This document shows, piece by piece, positions 35,741 through 43,900 of a DNA stretch of 46,928 nt. Both the position numbers and the translations under genes were made by a program. Source of the DNA: Amycolatopsis circi. Its GTDB lineage: Bacteria > Actinomycetota > Actinomycetes > Mycobacteriales > Pseudonocardiaceae. Each line of letters starts with the position of its first letter. Within the stretch, counting starts at the first letter, position 1. Under the pieces are notes generated by a model. That model had not been told where the DNA came from, made no database searches, and worked only from the letters and a program-made list of their open reading frames with translations. The stretch covers positions 1-46,928 of the forward strand of contig NZ_PQIA01000065.1 in the NCBI RefSeq assembly GCF_003385235.1, written 5' to 3'.

Positions 35741-37052
35741 CCTGCTCGACTACGCGGACAAAGTCTGGCGAGGCGAGGCCGACACCCGCGTCTACCACAC
35801 CGGCACGCTGCGCAAGGATGGTCTGCACGAGCTGGCCGAGGGCGTCTGGATGTGGCCGGCGTTCGGCAACGTCTTCCTCTTCCCCACCGACGAAGGCCTG
35901 TTCTGCTTCGACACCGGCGAACGCCGCACCGCGAAAGACCTCTTCGGCGCGACTCGCGCCCGCACCGACGCGCCGCTGCACACCGCCGTCTACTCGCACG
36001 GCCACATCGACCACGTCTTCGGCGTCGGCCCGTTCGATCTCGAGGCCGAGGAACGCGGCTGGCGTCGCCCGTCCGTGCTGGCCCACGAAAACACGCCGCC
36101 GCGTTTCGAACGGTACGACCGCACCCGCGGCTACAACACGGTGATCAACCAGCGGCAGTTCCAGTCCCCCGGCTTCCGCTGGCCCGACCGGTACCGGCAT
36201 CCGGACGTCACCTACCGCGACACCACGACGTTGCGGATCGGCGACCTCGACGTCCAGCTGAAGCACGGCCGCGGCGAAACGGACGACGCGACGATCGCGT
36301 GGCTCCCCGACCGGAAAATCCTGTGCTGCGGCGACTTTTTCATCTGGTCCTCCCCCAATCCGGGCAATCCGCAGAAGGTGCAGCGCTACGCCGCCGAGTG
36401 GGCGCAGGCGCTGCGCTGGATGGCCGGGCTCGGCGCGGAACTGCTGCTGCCCGGACACGGCGTGCCGATCGTCGGCGCCGACCGGATCCGCACCGCGCTG
36501 ACCGACACCGCCGAGTTCCTCGAAACCCTGCACGACCAGACCGTGGACGCGATGAACGCCGGCGCCACGCTCGATGAGGTGGTGCACGGCGTCACCGCGC
36601 CCGCCGAACTGCTGGCCAAGCCGTATCTGAAACCGTCCTACGACGAGCCGGAGTTCGTCGTCCGCAATGTCTGGCGGCTCTACGGCGGCTGGTACGACGG
36701 CAACCCGGCCAACCTCAAACCCGCCCGCCGCGCCGAACTGTCTCGCGAACTCGCCGACCTCTCCGGCGGCTCCGACCGGCTGGCCGCGCGGGCGCGGGAA
36801 CTGCTCGCCGCCGGGGAACACCGGCTGGCCGGGCACTTCGCCCAGCTCGCGGTAGACGCCGCGCCGGAGGACGAGACCGCGCACACCGCCCGCGCGGAAG
36901 TGTTCACCGCACTCGAAAAAGCCGCGACCTCGACGATGGCGAAGGGCGTTTACGCCTGGGCCGCCGCCGAATCCCAGGCCGTGCTCGACGGCACCGACCG
37001 CGCCGAACAACTCCGCACCCGCACCGCGGGACGCACCCGCTGGGCCTTCTGA
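35733..37052 (+). CDS. Alkylsulfatase-type metallo-beta-lactamase-fold hydrolase
   Basis: 439 aa, GTG 35733. The metal motif SHGHIDH is intact (His89, His91, Asp93, His94). Further ligand candidates follow the SdsA1-type alkylsulfatase order: Glu182 in GRGETDD, Asp201 in CCGDFF (where alkylsulfatases often have Glu) and His242 in LLLPGHG. Residues about 300-420 match the alkylsulfatase dimerisation domain (RNVWRLYGGWYDGNPANLKPA, AAGEHRLAGHFAQLAVDAAPED). It should be a cytoplasmic dizinc hydrolase, possibly of a sulfate ester. It is much shorter than SdsA1 and lacks a signal peptide and SCP2-like C-terminal domain, so the substrate may differ. Confidence 0.9.
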   Translation: MTDLLDYADKVWRGEADTRVYHTGTLRKDGLHELAEGVWMWPAFGNVFLFPTDEGLFCFDTGERRTAKDLFGATRARTDAPLHTAVYSHGHIDHVFGVGPFDLEAEERGWRRPSVLAHENTPPRFERYDRTRGYNTVINQRQFQSPGFRWPDRYRHPDVTYRDTTTLRIGDLDVQLKHGRGETDDATIAWLPDRKILCCGDFFIWSSPNPGNPQKVQRYAAEWAQALRWMAGLGAELLLPGHGVPIVGADRIRTALTDTAEFLETLHDQTVDAMNAGATLDEVVHGVTAPAELLAKPYLKPSYDEPEFVVRNVWRLYGGWYDGNPANLKPARRAELSRELADLSGGSDRLAARARELLAAGEHRLAGHFAQLAVDAAPEDETAHTARAEVFTALEKAATSTMAKGVYAWAAAESQAVLDGTDRAEQLRTRTAGRTRWAF

Positions 37053-37099
37053 CCCGCCACCACCCCGTCCGACAACGACGTTGAAATGGGGATCCCACG

Positions 37100-38422
37100 A
37101 TGAACGCTCCCGCTCTCCCCGCCGAAGCCGCCGCCGGACGGCGCACCCGCGGCACCAGCGCCCGCGGCTGGGTCGTCACCGGGCTGCTGCTGGTGTTCAT
37201 GCTGATCAACTTCGCGGACAAGGCCGTGCTGGGCCTCGCCGCGAAACCGCTGATGCACGATCTCGGCCTGACGCCCGAGTCGTACGGCTTGATCAGCAGC
37301 GGGTTCTACTTCCTGTTCAGCATTTCGGCGATCGTGGTCGGCTTCGTGTCGAATCGAGTGTCGACGAAGTGGATCCTGCTGGTGCTGGGCGTGGTCTGGG
37401 CGCTGACGCAGGCCCCGATGCTCGGCACCGTCGGTTTCGGCGCGGTGCTGGTCAGCCGGATCGTCCTCGGCGCGGCCGAGGGCCCGGCGAATCCGCTGGC
37501 CATGCACGCGGCGTACAAGTGGTTCCCCAACGAGAAACGCGGCTTGCCGAGCGCGTTGCTGAACGCGGGTTCCGGCATCGGCGTGGCGCTGGCGTCGCCG
37601 CTGCTGACCGCGTTGATCGTCGGCTACGGCTGGCGGTGGGCGTTCTTCGCGCTGCTCGTCGTCGGCCTGGTGTGGTCGTTGCTGTGGGCGATCTTCGGGC
37701 GGGAGGGGAAGGTCGCCGGAACCGCGTCCGTGCACGCGGCCGAGGCCAAGTCCGAAGCGGACGAACCCCGCGTGCCCTACCGCCGGATCCTGCTGAACGG
37801 CACGTGGCTCGGCGGTTTCCTGGCCGGTTTCGCCGCGTACTGGGCGCTGTCGGTGCTGGTCGCGTGGGTTCCGCATTACCTGGAAACGGTGTTGCACTAC
37901 AGCACGGTGACCACCGGGACGCTGGTCGCGCTGCCATGGATCGCGTCAGTCGTGTTCAACCTCGCCCAGGGCACGCTCAGCGACCGGCTGATGCGGCGCG
38001 GCGTGTCGAGCCGGGTCGCGCGCGGCGTGCTCGGCGGCGTCGCGGTGCTGATCTCCGGTCTCGCGATGCTGCTGTTCCCGCACACCGGGGGCTGGTTCCA
38101 GATCGCGCTGCTGACCGTCGCGTTCAGCCTCGGCGGGGTGGTTTTCGCGCTCGGCGTCACGATGAACGCCGAGATCAGCCCGACCCGGCAGCGCGGCGCG
38201 GTGCTGTCCATCAGCGTCGGCCTGGTCACCACCGCCGGACTGCTCGCCCCGTACCTCACCGGACGGCTCATCCAGGCCGCTTCGTCGCCCGGCGGCGGCT
38301 TCACGCTCGCCTTCACGATCAGCGGCCTGCTGTCCATTGTGGGCGGTCTGCTGGCTGTGTTCTTCGTCAACCCAGACCGCACCGCGCGGCGGCTCGGACT
38401 CCGTACCGAGGTGGTCGGCTGA
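37100..38422 (+). CDS. MFS transporter, anion:cation symporter (ACS) type
   Basis: 440 aa, twelve hydrophobic segments. The N-terminal half carries NFADKAVLGLAAKPLMHDLGLTPESYGLISSGFYFLFSI and LGAAEGPANPLAMHAAYKWFPNEKRGLPSALLNAGSGIG, typical of ACS-family carriers of organic or inorganic anions. Its stop overlaps the start of the next gene (TGATG). Position between two MBL genes and beside an acyl-CoA ligase suggests it imports the anionic substrate the set degrades. Substrate not readable from sequence. Confidence 0.92.
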   Translation: MNAPALPAEAAAGRRTRGTSARGWVVTGLLLVFMLINFADKAVLGLAAKPLMHDLGLTPESYGLISSGFYFLFSISAIVVGFVSNRVSTKWILLVLGVVWALTQAPMLGTVGFGAVLVSRIVLGAAEGPANPLAMHAAYKWFPNEKRGLPSALLNAGSGIGVALASPLLTALIVGYGWRWAFFALLVVGLVWSLLWAIFGREGKVAGTASVHAAEAKSEADEPRVPYRRILLNGTWLGGFLAGFAAYWALSVLVAWVPHYLETVLHYSTVTTGTLVALPWIASVVFNLAQGTLSDRLMRRGVSSRVARGVLGGVAVLISGLAMLLFPHTGGWFQIALLTVAFSLGGVVFALGVTMNAEISPTRQRGAVLSISVGLVTTAGLLAPYLTGRLIQAASSPGGGFTLAFTISGLLSIVGGLLAVFFVNPDRTARRLGLRTEVVG

Positions 38423-39603
38423 TGCCTTTCCAAGACACTAAAAACCCGCTCTTCGGCAGCGGCGAGATCACGGAGGTCGCCCCCGGGGTCCGCTCGATCG
38501 GATTGCAGGGCAACAGCCTCGCGGTGAAAACCGCTTCGGGGCTCGTCGTGGTCGACACCGGGCCGTCTCCGGACCTCGTCGCGCCGGTGCTCGACCAGTT
38601 GTCCGAACCGGTGCGCTGGATCGTCTACAGCCACGGGCATCTCGGCTACAACTACGGCGTGCCCGGGTTCTTCGACTACGCCGCGGCGCATGGCGAACGC
38701 CGCCCGACCGTCGTGGCGCACGAGAATGTCGTCCGCCGCTATCAGCGGTACCTGGAGACCGCTGGGTTGCAGAACCACATCAACACCCGGCAATTCCGCC
38801 GCCCGATGGCGGACCTGACGGCCCCTCCGCCGATCACGTTCCCCGACGAGACCTACCGGGAAGCACTGACGCTGACCCCGGACGTCCGGCTGTTGTGGGC
38901 ACCGTCCGAAACGGACGACGTGACCGCCGTGTGGCTGCCTGAACAGCGGGTTTTGTACGGCAGTGCCGCGGTGATCAACGGCATCCCCAACATCGGCACG
39001 CCCATGCGGACCATGCGCGACACCGTCCGGTGGGCGGACACTTTGGATCGGCTGGCCGCTTTGAACCCAGCCGTGCTGGTACCGGAGTTCGGCCCGGTCG
39101 TCCGCGAGGATCCGGTCCGGCAGCTCACCATGACCGCGGCCGCGCTCCGGTGGCTGCGGAGTGCGGTCGTGGACCAGCTCAACCGGGGCCGGCGGGTGGA
39201 CGACATCGTGCACGATCTCCGGTATCCGGCCGAACTGTTCGACGTGCCGTGGATGCGCGAGCACTACGGGCACCGCGAGTACATCGTCCGCGATATCGTG
39301 CGCTCGGAAACCGGCTGGTGGGACGGGAATCCGACTACCCTGCACCCGTCCCGTCCGGACGTCGCGGCCGCTGCCCGGGCGGAGGCGATCACGGACAAGC
39401 AGGCCGTGCTCGACCAGGCTGAGCGGCTGCGCGCGGACGGGCGGGCGCAGGAAGCGTTGCACGTCATCGACCTTCTGGCGCTCGCGCCTGGGGACGACCC
39501 GCTGGTCAAGCAGGCGCGAGCGGTGAAGGAGGAGCTGTGCGCGGCGCGGGCGGCAGAGGCTAGCAGTTACGTGTCGCGAAGCTTCTACCGCAGCGGCTGG
39601 TGA
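38422..39603 (+). CDS. MBL-fold paralog of the alkylsulfatase-type hydrolase with one metal site lost
   Basis: 393 aa, ATG 38422 overlapping the MFS stop. It is clearly paralogous to the hydrolase at 35733 (PTVVAHENVVRRYQRYLETAGLQNHINTRQF; RDIVRSETGWWDGNPTTLHPS, the dimerisation-domain signature). The metal motif reads SHGHLGY: His71 and His73 are kept, but Asp and the last His are Gly75 and Tyr76. Glu163 (SETDD) is kept; the equivalent of Asp201 is Ser181 and of His242 is Phe223. By analogy with SdsA1, the three ligands of one zinc survive and those of the second zinc are gone. It is either a mononuclear enzyme or a non-catalytic partner subunit. Confidence 0.88.
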   Translation: MPFQDTKNPLFGSGEITEVAPGVRSIGLQGNSLAVKTASGLVVVDTGPSPDLVAPVLDQLSEPVRWIVYSHGHLGYNYGVPGFFDYAAAHGERRPTVVAHENVVRRYQRYLETAGLQNHINTRQFRRPMADLTAPPPITFPDETYREALTLTPDVRLLWAPSETDDVTAVWLPEQRVLYGSAAVINGIPNIGTPMRTMRDTVRWADTLDRLAALNPAVLVPEFGPVVREDPVRQLTMTAAALRWLRSAVVDQLNRGRRVDDIVHDLRYPAELFDVPWMREHYGHREYIVRDIVRSETGWWDGNPTTLHPSRPDVAAAARAEAITDKQAVLDQAERLRADGRAQEALHVIDLLALAPGDDPLVKQARAVKEELCAARAAEASSYVSRSFYRSGW

Positions 39604-39621
39604 CGCAACGGCTCTTCGAAC

Positions 39622-39676
39622 GTCCGTGAAGGACTCCTTGAGGGAACCAGATTCCCTCAAGGGGCCCTTCACGGAC
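39622..39676. repeat. Palindromic repeat, copy 3 (probable bidirectional terminator)
   Basis: Arms 39622-39645 and 39653-39676 pair over 24 bp with two differences around a 7-nt loop. It lies between the convergent ends of the MBL paralog (39603) and the P450 (39690). The segment CCTTGAGGGAACCAGATTCC closely matches the centre of the copy at 9256, and GTCCGTGA is shared by all three copies. Confidence 0.85.
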
Positions 39677-39689
39677 CTTTGCGGGAGCG

Positions 39690-40907
39690 TCACTGCGCGG
39701 GCAACGCCTCGGTCCAGGTCAGCTCCAGCCGTTCGGGTCCCCGCTGCCGCCGCGCGCTCAGCCACGGCACCTCGGCCGCGTCCACCGCCAGCCCCAGGTC
39801 CGGGAACCGGGCCAGCAGCGTCCCCAGCGCGACCTGCAGTTCCAGCCGCGCCATCTGGGCGCCCAGGCAGTGGTGCGGGCCGTGGCCGAAGCCGACGTGG
39901 TGGTTGCGCGGCCGGGCGAGGTCGAGGTCCTCCGGGCACGCGAACACAGTCGCGTCGCGGTTGGCTCCGTCCACGTCGGCGAACACCGCCTCGCCCTTGC
40001 GGATCAGCTGGCCGCCGATTTCGACGTCCTCGCTGGCGATGTGCGCGAAACTGGCGCTCGCGCTGAGCGGGACGAACCGCAGCAGTTCCTCGACCGCCGA
40101 AGGCATCAGGCCGGGGTCCGAGCGCAGCCGGGCCAGCTGCTCCGGATTGGTCAGCAAGGTGTAGAGCAGGTTGGAGATGTGGTTCGCGGTCGTCTCGTGG
40201 CCGACTGCCAGGATCCCGCCGGACAGGTCGATCAGCTCGCCCTCGGACAGGCGGCCCTCGTCGTCGCGGGCTCGCACCAACGCGCCGATCAAGTCGTCGG
40301 TGGGAGTTTCCCGGCGCTCAGCGACCAGACCGGCGATGTAACCCCACAGTTCGCGCTGCGCGGTCATGATCGCGCTGTGGTCCGAACCGTCGCCGCTGAG
40401 CATCAGCATGGTGTCGGTCCACGTGTGCACCTTCTCGCGATCCTCTTGCGGCACACCGAGAAGCTCGCACAGCGCGGTGATCGGCAGCGGGATGGAGAAC
40501 GCCGACACCAGGTCCGCCGGCGGGCCCTGCTCGATCATCCGGTCGATCAGGCCGTCAGTGATTTCCTGGATCCGCGGGCGCAGCGTCTCCACCCGCTTCG
40601 GGGTGAACGCGGCCGCGACGAGCCGGCGCAGGCGGGAATGCACCGGCGGGTCCATGGTGATGATCGAGCTTTCGCTTTCGATCGCCTCGGTCCCGCGCGG
40701 CGCGTCCTTGCCGACGGTCAGGCTGCGCATCAGCCTCCGGTCCACCAGCACGGCCCGCACGTCCTCGTACCGCGTCGCCAGCCACGCCTCGCCGCCGTAC
40801 GGCAGCCGCACCCGGCTCATCCCCTGCTGCTCGCGCATTTGACCGTACCGGGCGTCGACAGCCAGCGCGGACGGTGCGAACGGGTACGGGCACACTTCAG
40901 TGTTCAC
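39690..40907 (-). CDS. Cytochrome P450 (CYP105-like), polyketide tailoring
   Basis: 405 aa, GTG 40907 overlapping the PKS stop (GTGA). The I-helix AVGHETTANH, ExxR in EELLRF, and heme loop FGHGPHHCLG with Cys347 are all present; soluble, as typical for actinobacterial P450s. The closely coupled PKS gene upstream suggests post-PKS oxidation of the released polyketide. Ferredoxin and reductase partners are not in the window. The regiochemistry cannot be predicted. Confidence 0.95.
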   Translation of the reverse strand: MNTEVCPYPFAPSALAVDARYGQMREQQGMSRVRLPYGGEAWLATRYEDVRAVLVDRRLMRSLTVGKDAPRGTEAIESESSIITMDPPVHSRLRRLVAAAFTPKRVETLRPRIQEITDGLIDRMIEQGPPADLVSAFSIPLPITALCELLGVPQEDREKVHTWTDTMLMLSGDGSDHSAIMTAQRELWGYIAGLVAERRETPTDDLIGALVRARDDEGRLSEGELIDLSGGILAVGHETTANHISNLLYTLLTNPEQLARLRSDPGLMPSAVEELLRFVPLSASASFAHIASEDVEIGGQLIRKGEAVFADVDGANRDATVFACPEDLDLARPRNHHVGFGHGPHHCLGAQMARLELQVALGTLLARFPDLGLAVDAAEVPWLSARRQRGPERLELTWTEALPAQ

Positions 40908-43900
40908 GACGAACTCCCAAGTCCGGTAACGGTTTCCACGATCGGTTCTGCCACGGATTCCAGCCACGCGCCGACCGCCGACGCGGTGCTCTCCGCGTCC
41001 TCGGCGACGATGCTGAAATGGTCCCCGGGCACGGTTTCCACGCGGTCGGCCCGCGACCACGTCGTCTGCCACGCTGCCCCGGCCACGTCCCCGAAGCTGC
41101 TGCCGGAGCGCAGCAGCACCGAGGGGACCCGGAGGTCCGGCGGCCCCGCGGCGGCGAGGAGGCCGAGGTAGCGGCCCATGGCGGTCAGTTGCGCCCGGTC
41201 GAATCCGCCGTCGTCCTCGCGGGTCAGCACTTCCCCGGCCATCGCGTGGACGGCGTTCTCGCCCGGGCCGCCGATTTCATAGGTGTCCAGCAGGCACAGG
41301 CCCGCCGGAGCACGGCCGGTGCGCGCCAGTTCCGCAGCCACGGCTTCGGCCAGCAGCCCGCCGGACGAGTACCCGAGGAGCGCGAACGGTTCGTCGTCGG
41401 CGGCCTCCCGGACCTGATCGGCGAGCACTGCGACGAGCGTGGCGAGGTCGGCCGGGAGCGGTTCGTCCGATGTGAAACCGGGAAGCGACAGCACGGAAAC
41501 CCGCCGGTCGCCACGGAATGGCGCGGACAAGCGTCCATATTGGACGGCACCGGTCATCGCGGCCGGGGAAGGCACGCACAGCAGCGCGGGACGTCGTGGT
41601 CCCTCGGCGAGCCGCACTGGCCGAGCTGCCGCCCTCGGCCCCCGGAACGACTCGCGCAGGTTCGCCGCAGCTCCGAGCAGGGCGACCCCTTCCGGGACCC
41701 GGCCCGCGGCCACTGCCTCGGCGAACAGCCGGACGACCGGATCCGCTTGCTTCGGGAACGACGGTTCCTTCGGAGAGTCCGAAAAGGACTCGTCCAGGAA
41801 GGCCGCCAGCTCCGCAACGGTCGGATGGTCGAACACCAGGGTCGCACCGAGCGTCAGGCCGGTCAGTTCGGCGAGCCGGTTGCGTACCTGGACCGCGGTG
41901 AGCGAGTCGAAACCAAGGTCGGGCAGCGCACGGCCGGGTTCGAGGGTCCCGCGGTGTCCGAGCACGGCCGCGACCTGCGCGCCGACCAACTCTTCCAACC
42001 GCTCCCGACGCTCGGCTGGCGGAGTGCGCTGCAGCCGACCTGCGGCGGAACGACCTGCGCGCCGGGGCGTCCGCACGTGGCCGCGAAGCAGCGGCGGGAT
42101 GTCGTCGCCACGCCACGCGTCGAGCCGCAGCGGAACCAGTACCGGTGCCGGGTCGGCAATGGCCGCGTCGAACAGCGCCAAGCCTGCTTCCTCGGTAAGG
42201 CCGCCGGTACGCTCGTCGGAGTTCCACAATCCCCAGGCCAACGACTGTGCGGGCAGCCCGAGATTGTGGCGGTGCTGGACCAGTGCGTCGAGGAACGCGT
42301 TCGCCGCCGCGTAGTTCGCCTGGCCCGGTGCGCCGAAGATGCCCGCGGCGGAGGAAAACAGGATGAACCTGTGCACGTAACCGGCGAGTTCGTGCAGGTT
42401 CCACGCGGCGGCGGCCTTGGCTTCGAAGACCGCGTCGACCTGGTCCGCACTCAGCGAAGTGAGCATCCCGTCGGCCAGCACGCCCGCCGCGTGCACGATC
42501 GCGGTGACCGGGTGTGCGGTCAGCAGCGCGGCTACGGCGGATCGGTCGGCGAGGTCGCAGACCGCCACCTCGGCTCGCGCGCCGAGTGCGGCCAGTTCGC
42601 AGGCGAGGCCGTCCCCGCCCCGGCCGGTCCGGCTCGCCAGCACCAGTTCCCGGACCCCGTGGCGACGCACCAGGTGTTCGGCCACCAACCGGCCGAGCTG
42701 CCCGGTTCCGCCGGTGATCAGCACCGGGCCTGGTCCCCACTCCGCGCTCTCGACGGCTTCGACGGCGACCAGGCGCGGGGCCAGAATCCGCTTGCCGCGC
42801 ACGACGACGGCTGGCTCGTTCAAGGTGGCGACCAGGTCGTCGAACGGCGGCGCGTCGGTGTCCAGATGCACGATCCGGCCCGGATGTTCGGTCTGCGCGG
42901 AGCGGACCAATCCGGCGACTGCCGCACCGGCCAGGTCCACCGGTTCCCCGGGAAGCCCGGCCGCGTGGCGGGTGAGCACCACGATCCGCCGGTCGTCCGC
43001 GAGCGCGGTGCGCAACGCGGCGAGGATCCGGTGGACTTCGTGCTGTGCCGCGACAGCGTCGGCGCCCGGTGACACCACCAGAGCCTGGACGTCCTCCGCT
43101 TCTGCAGCGGCGAGCGCGCGTTCAGTCCATTCCGGACGGAGCAACGCGCCCGAGCGAGGAGCCCGCCGAACGCCGGTGACCGGCCGCAGCGCCAGCGAGC
43201 CGATCGTGGCCACCGGATTGCCCGCGTAGTCGGACAAGGACAGGGAAACCATGTTCTCTCCCTGCGGTTTCACCCGTACTCGAAGCTCGGAACTGCCTGG
43301 CGACCACAAGTCCACTTCGGACCACGAGTACGGCAGGAGTGTCTCCGCGCCGGTCGCCGGACCGAGGCCGATGGCGTGCAGCGCGGCATCCGCCAACGCC
43401 GGATGCAGGCCGAACGCGGCAGCATCCAGCACGGCGGATTCCGGCAAGGCGACTTCGGCGAACACCTCGTCCCCGCGCCGCCACGCGGTCTTCAATCCCT
43501 GGAACAACGGCCCGTACTCGACGCCGCGCTCGGCGAGAAGCTCGTACATCCCGTCGAGGTCGACCTGCTCGGCCCCGACCGGCGGCCAGGACGGGCCAGC
43601 CGCGGGTGCCGGACCAGCCGGAGCCAGCGCGCCGTCGGCGTGCCGCACCCAAGGCGCGTCGCCGGTCTGCGCATAGATGCTCAACGGCCGTACCCCGGCG
43701 TCATCAGCCCCGCCGACACGGACCTGAACCCGGACCCCGTCAGCGTCCAGCACCAACGGCGCGTGCACGGTCAGCTCACGAACTCGCGTGTCACCGGCCT
43801 CTTCACCGGCGCGCAGAGCGAGTTCCAGGAAGCCGGTACCGGGAAACAGCACCGAGCCGCCGACGGAGTGTCCGGCCAGCCAAGGCTGCGCGGCGGTCGA

